Below, one piece after another: positions 36,580-44,562 of a stretch of 64,000 nucleotides of DNA. The position numbers and the translations under genes are program-made. Each line of letters begins with the position of its first letter. Positions within the stretch are counted from its first letter, which is position 1. Origin of the DNA: Clostridium_AD sp050717535 (GTDB taxonomy: Bacteria; Bacillota; Clostridia; Clostridiales; Clostridiaceae); the NCBI RefSeq assembly GCF_050717535.1, contig NZ_JBOITM010000075.1, positions 31,607 to 95,606 of the forward strand. Reading direction: 5' to 3'. Below the pieces are notes generated by a model, which saw only the letters and a program-made list of their open reading frames with translations, had not been told where the DNA came from and ran no database searches.

Positions 36580-37066
36580 GGGTTTAGATTGGTTGAGCCA
36601 AGAGTATTACGAGGTTATTTAAATAGCTTTTTAATATTCGGCCAAAGGTGTATCCTAGGTCGTAAGGCTTAATATGTGCCGGAGGGAAGATCTTTATATG
36701 TCTTGAAAAGGTTGTATATTTGCATAACTGTGTATATATGAGCTTAATAGATGTGTATTGGTCGAGCTAAGACTAGATTATGTGCCGCAGGCTTCAGTTG
36801 TAGTGTATAACATTATGTTTGCGTTATACTTTAATAATTAAACTATACTGATAAGAGTTAGGGATTGTATATAGTCGAAAGATTATTTATGTTCTCCAAG
36901 GTACGTCTTTTAATCGAGCAAAGATGTATGCATGTTGTGTAATGCTTATATGTAGTCGAAAGATTATCCTTAGGTGTATAGGGATGTGCATAGGTTGTAG
37001 TGTAAACTGTTCCGAGCTTTCAGTATCCTAGGATGAGGCAGGTTTTAGCTAAACCTGCCTTTAATA
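36580..37066 (+). ncRNA. Large structured RNA, copy 2 (family not recognised)
   Basis: Second copy of the element at 35248. Its blocks start at GGTTGAG 36591, GGCCAAAGGTGTAT 36640, GCCGGAGGGAAGAT 36678, GTCGAGCTAAGA 36761, TGCCGCAGG 36783, GTCGAAAGATTATTT 36874, TCGAGCAAAGATGTAT 36914, GTCGAAAGATT 36955, TAGGGATGT 36979 and GTTGTAG 36994. The first helix is GAGTATTA (36602) with TAATATTC (36632); relative to copy 1 a C-G pair becomes U-A and another C-G becomes A-U. A 50-base insertion after TGCCGCAGG contains its own hairpin (GTATAAC 36805 with GTTATAC 36823). It ends in a clear terminator. The overall sequence differs considerably from copy 1, so the copies are diverged paralogues, not a recent duplication. 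Confidence 0.75.
37036..37066 (+). terminator. Terminator of structured RNA copy 2
   Basis: AGGCAGGTTT (37036-37045) pairs perfectly with AAACCTGCCT (37051-37060) around a five-base loop, followed by TTAATATTTATTT. Confidence 0.8.
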
Positions 37067-37114
37067 TTTATTTAGATAAAATAAATAACAGGACCAAATC
37101 TATATTATGTTGCA

Positions 37115-37861
37115 TCATACTAATTGTTCAAAGGGCACATACCATTTAGAATATTTGTTTCCACTCCCATCTCTATAAGTACCCTTATTATCATTCACCA
37201 TAACTGTTGCTCTTTTATTTATTCTATAAAGAAAACCACTATATTTTTTATTTTCTTTAATAAAACTCACCTTTTGTCCTATTGCTAATCCATATTTTTT
37301 TGATATTATCTCCTTTGGACTTGGTAATTGGTGATGTACCTCTGTATGAGCAAATATATTATTAACCATAATTTTAAACCTGAGCCTTTTACAGCTGGAT
37401 TCACCATAAATATGAAACTCTATTAGATGACATAATTCATGCTCAAAAACTATTTGAAGTGCCTCTAAAGAATCCACAGTATTTATACCAGATACTATTT
37501 TATCTCTATCAAGCACATCATACTGAAAAAAGAATTTTATTCCTATCCTTATTTCATAAGATTCTTCTACTGCCTCCGATGGTTTTAATTTTCTAATATA
37601 CATAGTTTTTCCTGCTGCGTTTGTCATCCTAGTGGATAATGAAAAAGTTAAGTTTCCCTTTAAATTTTCACTGAAATAATTTCGGAAAAATTCTTCATCA
37701 TACAACCCAAATAAAATCTCTATATCCACTTTTGACATGCATTGTATCTTTCCCGTTTTAACATTTGAAGATTTAATTATAAATTTATTTCTTATACTAT
37801 TTCTTTTTCGAATTATTTCTTCCTTATTGTATTTTAGCTTTGTTATATCTCCCCTTATCAT
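37115..37861 (-). CDS. SprT-like zinc metalloprotease domain protein
   Basis: About 248 residues from the ATG at 37861, eight bases after AAGGAAG. The zinc-binding helix H141-E-L-C-H145 (VFEHELCHLIEFHIYG) with H150 nearby resembles the SprT/Spartan family. The C-terminal segment (IGQKVSFIKENKKYSGFLYR...KYSKWYVPFEQL) is a small beta-barrel-like module often found in such proteins. It is cytoplasmic, with no signal peptide. The target could be DNA-protein crosslinks, but that is family inference. It is a single gene downstream of the structured RNA. Confidence 0.7.
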   Translation of the reverse strand: MIRGDITKLKYNKEEIIRKRNSIRNKFIIKSSNVKTGKIQCMSKVDIEILFGLYDEEFFRNYFSENLKGNLTFSLSTRMTNAAGKTMYIRKLKPSEAVEESYEIRIGIKFFFQYDVLDRDKIVSGINTVDSLEALQIVFEHELCHLIEFHIYGESSCKRLRFKIMVNNIFAHTEVHHQLPSPKEIISKKYGLAIGQKVSFIKENKKYSGFLYRINKRATVMVNDNKGTYRDGSGNKYSKWYVPFEQLV

Positions 37862-38064
37862 TATCCATACTTCCTTATGCCTCGGCACCATTAAAAATAA
37901 ATGCTACTTATTTTAAAATCACCTTATTTTAACTAATAATTTCTAAATATAATATATAATTCTTATAAAATAATAACTATCCATCCATTATAACAACACA
38001 GAGAAAAATCCCACATATAAATTATGCAGGATTATAAAACCCTCTCCAAGAATTTAAGTAAATT

Positions 38065-40389
38065 TTAAAATGTTTTTAGAATAGCATTATGGATTATAAA
38101 ATTAAGTGTATCTTTAGGCTCATTAGAACTTTCCCTTACCCTCTGGATAAATTTATTCTGAATTTCAATTAAATCAATATCTTTCAATTGATATTTTGCC
38201 TGAATTTCATCAATTTTTTTCTGAATATTTTCTTTGTAAAAAGATAGTACTATATCTTTTTTAATAGATAACTTAAAAACTAATAATAATTTCATATACT
38301 CATCTTTATTTAGCTCTAAACCATTGTTTTTTAAAGCTCCAGATAGGAACTCTAAAGATTTATTTAATTGATTTGTATACATCTTTATATCTTCATTACC
38401 TAGAATAAATGCAAGCATTGCTTTTGTAGTATATTTTATATTAGACTCTAAACTATCTTCCACATTGATACCAAAAGCTCCACTGGCAAATTGATTAGAA
38501 GCCAAGACTTTTAGTAACTGATTTCTTTGATAATCAGCATATTTATCATTATCTTCTTTTACTATTGATAAATCTTTATAATAAAATGCTGTTGATTCAG
38601 ATTCACTATCTAAACTATCATAGGAAAGTTCTAAGCTTTTTGTGGTTTTAACAGGTAAAATTTCTCTTATTCTTATGCCTAAGATTGGGTCTTCCATCTC
38701 TTCATAAAGAATAAAGGAAGTTTCCTTGCAAATTATTCCAACCTTTTTAGATATTTCAACAATCTTATTATACATTGCCTCTTGAAGTTCTCCTCTTTCA
38801 TATTTAACTCTATGTTGAAGGGATTCTATACGTTTTTTATACCATATTTTTTCAATTAAGTTTACATTTTCTTCTAGTTCAAGGTCATTTAGCATAATTA
38901 TTCTTTGAATTCTATCCTTTCCCACTTTTCCTTTTAAAATTACAACTCCGCCCACTTCTCCGTTGATTTTAGCAAAAATTGAAAATGGTTCTTTGTCATA
39001 CATGTATTGTATAGTTCTTGGGAATGTTGTTTCCACATTCATTTTACCCCAATCGATTTCAATATCAGTAATTTGAGGATTTTTTATTCTATTAAATTGT
39101 TTAAGCACAATATCTTCAATTCTCTCCCCAGGACATATAACTTCTGCTGCTCCATAAGAAATACGAGCTAACTTATTTATAAAATAGCTATTTACTGAAG
39201 TATCTATACCAAAAGGGAAAATTCTACTTTCTTTTATATTATCTTCTACAAAATCGAGAATTTCTTTTTCATTTTCCACCAAATCATCTGTAAACAAGAA
39301 TATTATATTTTCCTCTTTTTCACTTTTTCCCAGTAGAGCAAACTTAATTGCATCAAAAATCACTGCATTCTTCTCTGCTTTAAGTTCTTCAATCCATTTA
39401 CTAGCACTACTTAAATTATCTTCATTAAAATCAACTTTTGTATCTTTAGAAAAATAACGAAGTTTATCTCCAAAAGCCGAAATATTAAAGGTATCTCCTA
39501 AGGACAAATTTCTCAAACATAATTGAAGTGCATTTTTACCCTCTATTAATTTATTACCATCCATTGACTCTGATACATCTAGAAGGAATATATAATTTGC
39601 ACCAGTAGATTTTTGCTCTATTTCAATTTCTGGTATAAATCTCAAATATAAAATTCCTTTATCGTCCCTAGGATAATCATAAATCATTCCTGTAGTTTCC
39701 ATCTTTTCTAGTTCTTCCAGTGTAATTTCTAAATCTTTATCCATTTTTTGATTGTTTCCATCTAATGTTACTTTATATAAATTATTTTCTTCATATTCCA
39801 CCTTTATTTTATGAGAAGGACACTTAAATTCTAATTTTGTTAGTGATTCAACCAGTAGCCTTAAAGTAAATTTGTAATTATTATCTTTATGGATGTTTCT
39901 CTCTTTGCTAGAAAGTAATTTACTGTCCTTTGAAAGATTTATTGGAGCTATTATTGTTGGAATAATTAATTTTAAGTTTCTATTTTCATAACTAAGTTCT
40001 TCTATATAAGACACTTTAATTTTTACAACTTCATTAGGGATTATCTTACCAATAACTATTCTAAATATATTATCACTGAATTCTTCCATGAGAAAAGTGT
40101 TATTATCCTTTTGTTTAAAGTTTTCATATATCTTATTAGCTTCATCTTTATCTTGTATTAGCCCCTTTATAGTCCTACCACCAAGCACTGCTTCAAAGCC
40201 AGATATAACTGCTCTCTCTGGTATTGGAAAAGTATAAATTGCTTCTACATCATTTGTTCCTTTATTCTCATATACATGATCAATAGTATATTCTGCAAAT
40301 TCCCCACATAAATTTCCTCTTATATTAACTTCCTTTAAAATTATATTGTTTTTGGATTCTTTTCCATGGTTTGTTTTATTAATTACCAT
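38065..40389 (-). CDS. VIT and von Willebrand A domain protein
   Basis: 774-residue protein. A VIT domain occupies about residues 17-150 (EYTIDHVYENKGTNDVEAIY, IPERAVISGFEA). It is followed by a VWA domain at about 262-430 with a metal-dependent adhesion site, FLLDVSESMDG. The remaining 330 residues are charged and helical. No signal peptide or anchor is seen, so unlike animal inter-alpha-inhibitor chains it is probably cytoplasmic. Function in bacteria is poorly defined. It has a strong AGGAGGGG site and a 13-bp perfect hairpin just upstream. Confidence 0.8.
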   Translation of the reverse strand: MVINKTNHGKESKNNIILKEVNIRGNLCGEFAEYTIDHVYENKGTNDVEAIYTFPIPERAVISGFEAVLGGRTIKGLIQDKDEANKIYENFKQKDNNTFLMEEFSDNIFRIVIGKIIPNEVVKIKVSYIEELSYENRNLKLIIPTIIAPINLSKDSKLLSSKERNIHKDNNYKFTLRLLVESLTKLEFKCPSHKIKVEYEENNLYKVTLDGNNQKMDKDLEITLEELEKMETTGMIYDYPRDDKGILYLRFIPEIEIEQKSTGANYIFLLDVSESMDGNKLIEGKNALQLCLRNLSLGDTFNISAFGDKLRYFSKDTKVDFNEDNLSSASKWIEELKAEKNAVIFDAIKFALLGKSEKEENIIFLFTDDLVENEKEILDFVEDNIKESRIFPFGIDTSVNSYFINKLARISYGAAEVICPGERIEDIVLKQFNRIKNPQITDIEIDWGKMNVETTFPRTIQYMYDKEPFSIFAKINGEVGGVVILKGKVGKDRIQRIIMLNDLELEENVNLIEKIWYKKRIESLQHRVKYERGELQEAMYNKIVEISKKVGIICKETSFILYEEMEDPILGIRIREILPVKTTKSLELSYDSLDSESESTAFYYKDLSIVKEDNDKYADYQRNQLLKVLASNQFASGAFGINVEDSLESNIKYTTKAMLAFILGNEDIKMYTNQLNKSLEFLSGALKNNGLELNKDEYMKLLLVFKLSIKKDIVLSFYKENIQKKIDEIQAKYQLKDIDLIEIQNKFIQRVRESSNEPKDTLNFIIHNAILKTF

Positions 40390-40408
40390 TGTACCCCTCC
40401 TGATTTTA

Positions 40409-40440
40409 TATTTTAAAGATTTAACAGAATCTTTAAAATA
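40409..40440 (-). promoter_or_regulatory. Perfect 13-bp hairpin in the VIT/VWA leader
   Basis: TATTTTAAAGATT (40409-40421) is repeated inverted at 40428-40440 with a six-base loop, 20 bases upstream of the start codon. It could be an operator or an RNA hairpin close to the ribosome binding site. The rest of the 40390-40690 gap is AT-rich, with nothing further that I can support. Confidence 0.3.
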
Positions 40441-40690
40441 TTATACATATATTTTATCATTAATATTAAAATTAGTCTTTGAATTTTCAAACAATTTTAT
40501 TATATATATAATATTTTATGTAAATTCTGATATTTATATGTGATAGACCCTTTAGCCAAGAAATTTTCAAATGAATTAATTTAAAATTCAATTCTACCTT
40601 GAGTAACTTAAATTTATACCTTATAATTAATTAGTAGATTCTATGAATTATAATCACAATAATATTCCGATTGAAAGGGGAAATTCTTAA

Positions 40691-41920
40691 ATGAAAAATT
40701 GTATAGTAGCACAATCCGGAGGTCCAACTTCTGTAATTAATGCTAGTGCTATGGGAGTTCTAGAGGAGAACAATAGTTCTCACTATTATGATAACGTTTA
40801 TGCTGGAATAAATGGCATACAGGGTATTTTAAGTAACCACATTGTAAACCTATCCACCTTACCTTATGATGAGGTTAAAGGATTAAAGTATACTCCTTCG
40901 TCTGGTCTAGGTTCTTGCAGATACAAACTTAAGTCCTATGATGAGAGTCCGCAGGAGTACCTAAAACTTTTTGAATTATTAGAGGAACACGAAATAAAAA
41001 CCTTCTTCTATATCGGCGGTAACGATTCTCAAGACACTGTACATAAATTTAGCATCTACGCAAGAGAGCATAATAAGGATGTTAAATTTATTGGTATTCC
41101 TAAAACTATAGATAATGACCTGCCAATTATGGATCATACCCCAGGCTTTGGAAGTGCAGCCAAACTAATTGCTACTTCTGTTCTTGAAAACTTACTAGAT
41201 GCAAGTGTATATCCTGCAAAAGGTGTGTTTATACTTGAAACTATGGGACGAGATACTGGTTGGCTAGCGGCTAGTGCTTGTGTTGCAACTATTAATGGTA
41301 AACCTGCTGCTGATTTCATATATCTACCTGAAGTCGCTTTTAGTACAGAAAATTTCTTAAAAGATATAAGTAAAAAACTTACTGAAAAAAATCATGTTTT
41401 CGTAGTAGTATCTGAGGGCATAAGAACTAAAGAAGGCAAATTTATAGGTGAAGCTTCTTCCACCGGCCTTGATAAATTTGGTCATGCCCAATTAGGCGGT
41501 GTTTGTGCCACTCTTAAAAATTTAATTTTAGAAACTAATACGGCTGAAAAGGTTAGAGTTTTAGAGCTTTCTACAATTCAGCGTTGTTCAATGCACTGTG
41601 CCTCACAAACAGACATCGATGAAGCCTTTGAAGTAGGTAAAGCTGCCGCTATTTATTCTATTGACGGAATAAGTGGTAACATGATAGGTATAAAAAGACT
41701 TTCAAATACGCCTTATGCATCTGTTCCTTTTGCACTTGAAACCTCAAAGGTTGCTAATAGCATTAAATACTTTCCACTAGAATGGATTAACGAGGAAGGA
41801 AATAATGTTACTAGAGAAGCCTATGAATACACCCTACCATTAATAATGGGGGAACCAAAAATTTCTATAGAAAATGGCCTTCCAAAATATACATTTTTAG
41901 AAGACGCCTTCAATATGTAA
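40691..41920 (+). CDS. Pyrophosphate-dependent 6-phosphofructokinase
   Basis: 409-residue glycolytic enzyme phosphorylating fructose 6-phosphate. Two positions mark it as PPi- rather than ATP-using: D112 in GGNDS (ATP enzymes have glycine) and K138 in PKTIDNDL (ATP enzymes have glycine). MGRDTG and the fructose-site histidine/arginine region are conserved. PPi enzymes are reversible and save ATP in fermenting organisms. It has a GAAAGGGG site and a strong terminator. It is a single gene. Confidence 0.9.
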   Translation: MKNCIVAQSGGPTSVINASAMGVLEENNSSHYYDNVYAGINGIQGILSNHIVNLSTLPYDEVKGLKYTPSSGLGSCRYKLKSYDESPQEYLKLFELLEEHEIKTFFYIGGNDSQDTVHKFSIYAREHNKDVKFIGIPKTIDNDLPIMDHTPGFGSAAKLIATSVLENLLDASVYPAKGVFILETMGRDTGWLAASACVATINGKPAADFIYLPEVAFSTENFLKDISKKLTEKNHVFVVVSEGIRTKEGKFIGEASSTGLDKFGHAQLGGVCATLKNLILETNTAEKVRVLELSTIQRCSMHCASQTDIDEAFEVGKAAAIYSIDGISGNMIGIKRLSNTPYASVPFALETSKVANSIKYFPLEWINEEGNNVTREAYEYTLPLIMGEPKISIENGLPKYTFLEDAFNM

Positions 41921-41924
41921 AATC

Positions 41925-41954
41925 AAGGCACCTGGTACTCCAGGTGCCTTAAAA
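41925..41954 (+). terminator. Terminator of PPi-PFK gene
   Basis: AAGGCACCTGG (41925-41935) pairs perfectly with CCAGGTGCCTT (41940-41950) around a TACT loop. Confidence 0.8.
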
Positions 41955-42038
41955 TTCATCTAAATTGCCTGAATTTGTAACAAATAAAAAAAGTCCTACG
42001 AAAAAAAATTCATAGAACTTCTCTTGATACACCGCATA

Positions 42039-42629
42039 TTAAAATAATGGATTTTCATTACCATATTTAAAATAAATTAATGAGTTCAAAAACCTTTGGT
42101 ATTTATTAATTTCTGAACTAACTTCTCTTCCTCTGAAAACTACCATCGAAATAACTTCCCATAAAAACACCCATCCACCAATATTAAACCCCTGTTGTAT
42201 TGTTCCTAAAATTATATTGTCACCAACTGTTGTACTTAAAAAAACAGACACTGCCAGTAAACTTAGTGATGTAAGCAAATATTGAAAAAGTTTACGATAA
42301 TTATTATTCAAAACTTTAATTTCTTGATGTAAATAAAAAGAATAGTAGGTTTTTATACCTGCAATTAATAACTCTTCTCGGTTTACATCTTTTTCCTCTT
42401 TTGGTAAATAAAAGCATATATCTACTCCATGTTTAGCGGGAATCTCTTCAAAACAGTTTTCAAGAAAATTTGCTAAATCCGGATCCATATCTCTTTTTTT
42501 AAAAGGGGCATGATCCCAATCATTAAATATATCATTATACTTGTCTAAAGCTACTTGTATAACGTAATTTCCTGTACTAGAATTTTTCTCGTAAATTTTT
42601 TGAAGATAATCATTTTTTTTCGCTTTCAT
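42039..42629 (-). CDS. Two-helix membrane protein of unknown function
   Basis: About 196 residues from the ATG at 42629, eight bases after GGAAGG. A start at 42677 with AAGGG upstream is also possible. The N-terminal 100 residues are soluble and charged, followed by two membrane helices (around LFQYLLTSLSLLAVSVFLS and FNIGGWVFLWEVISMVVF) and a short cytoplasmic tail. I do not recognise the family. The leader contains hairpins and a TATAAT-like box. Confidence 0.55.
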   Translation of the reverse strand: MKAKKNDYLQKIYEKNSSTGNYVIQVALDKYNDIFNDWDHAPFKKRDMDPDLANFLENCFEEIPAKHGVDICFYLPKEEKDVNREELLIAGIKTYYSFYLHQEIKVLNNNYRKLFQYLLTSLSLLAVSVFLSTTVGDNIILGTIQQGFNIGGWVFLWEVISMVVFRGREVSSEINKYQRFLNSLIYFKYGNENPLF

Positions 42630-42689
42630 GGTTTTTTCCTTCCATTTAATATTCATGTTCTGCAATACATTTTGCATATTATCAACCCT

Positions 42690-42760
42690 TCATAACAATA
42701 CAGTTATGATTTATTATACACCGATTCCTGCCTATAGCCAAACAGGGCTATTCTAGACAG
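42690..42760 (-). promoter_or_regulatory. Hairpin-rich leader/promoter of the two-helix membrane protein gene
   Basis: On the minus strand ATAGCC (42734-42739 complement) pairs with GGCTAT, and CTGTCT pairs with AGGCAG outside it; the one non-Watson-Crick position is a G-U wobble only in a minus-strand RNA. TCATAAC/GTTATGA (42690-42709) forms a second inverted repeat, and the complement of 42713-42718 is TATAAT. These could be promoter plus operator, or a structured leader. Confidence 0.3.
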
Positions 42761-42860
42761 CTTACGGATTATTGAAACTATTCGAGTTATGCTCACGTTT
42801 TCGTTAAAGTCCTTATGTTTACACCGCTGCCTATACATATTTCATGGAATTCTATGTGGG

Positions 42861-43637
42861 TTAGTTGAATGTTCCTAAATACCAATTTAAAATTCTATGA
42901 CCCCAAATCATCATTAAAAGTGCAGACATTATTATAGATGGTCCAAAGGGCATTTCAGACCTACCATTTTTCCTTTTAAACTTTAATAAATAAACACCAA
43001 TGACTCCACCAATTATAAAAGAAAAGAACATCATCAAAAGTGTTAATTTAAAACCTAAAAACAGGCCACAAAGTCCGCATATCTCTGCATCACCCCATCC
43101 CATACCCTCTGTACCAATAATAAGCTTTGATAATAAAATAATTGTGATTATAGTACCTGCACCTAATAGTGCGCCATATATATATGTAACTATTGGTTCT
43201 CCCTGGTAAAAATTTACTCCTAATAAAATAACACCTACAGCTATTGCAAGCCACGTAGTTGCTGTATAAACTTCCATAGTATCATAATCTATCATAGCTA
43301 TAACTATTAAAAAAGGTATAAGTATTAAATATTTTAAGAGATACATATTCATTCCATATTGAAAATAAGTTAATAAAAACAGTACAGCCGTAACTGATTC
43401 TACCAAGGCATACCTAATAGATATCTTTTCCTTGCAGTTTCTGCATTTACCTCTTAACAAAATCCAGCTAATTACTGGTATAAGATCATAAAACACAATA
43501 TCATTTCCACAAGAAGTACAATGAGAGGCTGGATATGCTATACTTTCTCCTCTTGGAATTCTATAAATACATACATTTAAAAAACTTCCTATTAATAGTC
43601 CTAAAATAAAAATGGTTATTGGGAAAATGCTTTCCAT
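42861..43637 (-). CDS. Type IV prepilin peptidase (A24 family)
   Basis: 258-residue polytopic membrane aspartic protease that cuts the leader of type IV pilin-like proteins and N-methylates the new N-terminus. It has the methylase-domain cysteine pairs C40/C43 and C65/C68, the first catalytic aspartate region DYDT (117-120) and the second in GWGD183. The leader peptidase opening GSFLNVCIYRIPRGES is canonical. Its likely substrate, a pilin-like gene, is encoded 201 bases upstream on the same strand. No pilus motor or assembly genes are in this window. Confidence 0.93.
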   Translation of the reverse strand: MESIFPITIFILGLLIGSFLNVCIYRIPRGESIAYPASHCTSCGNDIVFYDLIPVISWILLRGKCRNCKEKISIRYALVESVTAVLFLLTYFQYGMNMYLLKYLILIPFLIVIAMIDYDTMEVYTATTWLAIAVGVILLGVNFYQGEPIVTYIYGALLGAGTIITIILLSKLIIGTEGMGWGDAEICGLCGLFLGFKLTLLMMFFSFIIGGVIGVYLLKFKRKNGRSEMPFGPSIIMSALLMMIWGHRILNWYLGTFN

Positions 43638-43789
43638 TGGATCACCTCATCTCGTATTATTTCATATAATTGCAAAACTCACCATTATTATCTTATAACT
43701 ATTTTATAATTAACACAATATTATTTTGCATAAATCGTTATATTTTTACATATTAATTTAATGTTTAGTATTGTTGTATAATAATTTAA

Positions 43790-43815
43790 TGTCCAAAGTC
43801 ATAAAACTTTGGACA
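43790..43815 (-). terminator. Hairpin after pilin gene
   Basis: TGTCCAAAGT (43790-43799) and ACTTTGGACA (43806-43815) are perfect inverted repeats with a six-base loop, placed between the pilin and the prepilin peptidase genes, followed by T-rich sequence on the minus strand. Confidence 0.6.
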
Positions 43816-43838
43816 AATAAATAAAGATATATATTAGT

Positions 43839-44288
43839 TTATTTTGTTACTGTTGTTTCCGCTGGTGTTTCCGCTGGTGTTTTCGCTGGTGCTACAGAAT
43901 AGTCTGGATTCGGTATAGGGTACAACTCATTATCACCAACCTTAACAGTAACACTTTCTGTGATAGCATCTATTGTTACATTAAATACAGCATTCTCAAC
44001 TGCCTTAACAACAGGGGCTGTTTGAAGATACTCTGTTAGCTCATTATTTGTATCTTTGGTTAAGTTTACTCCATCCTTGTAAGTTGCCTTAGTAATTTTG
44101 TCTTGAGCAATAAGTGCTACTGTTGCATCAGCAATAACCTTTGCACTAGCAATATCAGCTTTTATTTTAGCATCCTTTTGAATCTTCCCGTACTTAGGCA
44201 CCGCAATGGCTGCCAATACCACAATAATTGAAATTACAATTATTAGCTCAATCAGGGTAAATCCTTTTTTCTTTTTAAGGTTTTTCAT
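43839..44288 (-). CDS. Type IV pilin-like protein
   Basis: 149 residues. The basic leader MKNLKKKKG is cut before F10 in GFTLIELIIVISI, with glutamate at mature position 5 as required for assembly, followed by the hydrophobic N-terminal helix. The globular domain is small. The C-terminus carries repeated proline-threonine-glutamate units (AKTPAETPAETTVTK), perhaps a flexible or modified tail. AGGAGG precedes the start. It lies next to the peptidase that would process it. It could be a major pilin or a pseudopilin. Confidence 0.9.
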   Translation of the reverse strand: MKNLKKKKGFTLIELIIVISIIVVLAAIAVPKYGKIQKDAKIKADIASAKVIADATVALIAQDKITKATYKDGVNLTKDTNNELTEYLQTAPVVKAVENAVFNVTIDAITESVTVKVGDNELYPIPNPDYSVAPAKTPAETPAETTVTK

Positions 44289-44373
44289 AGTTCACAATTC
44301 CTCCTAATTATGGGTTTCATTATTTTAATTTCTTTTGGAAGCTAATAATTTTTAATAAATTGAGTTCCACAGT

Positions 44374-44476
44374 TCAAATTTTTAGGTAAATATTACTTCC
44401 ACTAAGAATATTGCCAGATGAATTAGAAGATATACCATTAAAATCCCAATTTATAAGAAAATTTTTCTTAATTAAT
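44374..44476 (-). pseudogene. Possible C-terminal remnant of a minor pilin
   Basis: Between the adenine deaminase terminator and the pilin's ribosome binding site the minus strand reads KKNFLINWDFNGIS and then SNSSGNILSGSNIYLKI before a stop. There is no start codon. The NGISSxxSGxI...SxxIYL pattern resembles the last strands of GspH/FimT-type pilins. It is short, so chance cannot be excluded. Confidence 0.25.
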
Positions 44477-44496
44477 AAAAAACATTATTCATAAAA

Positions 44497-44543
44497 AAAG
44501 AGTAGATAGTCCTCCCCAAGATGGATCAGACTATCTACTCTTT
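44497..44543 (-). terminator. Terminator of adenine deaminase gene
   Basis: AAAGAGTAGATAGTC (44497-44511) pairs perfectly with 44529-44543 around a 17-base loop. The minus strand continues with a T-run. Confidence 0.8.
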
Positions 44544-44562
44544 AATTTAAAATTATCAACTA

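Noticed and set aside
35248..37066. RNase P, tmRNA, SRP RNA or group II intron identity for the structured RNAs
   Set aside because: None of their hallmark sequences (for example the RNase P GAGGAAAGTCC block or intron domain V) is present.
44289..44496. c-di-GMP riboswitch upstream of the pilin gene
   Set aside because: Neither class I nor class II consensus motifs could be found in this stretch.
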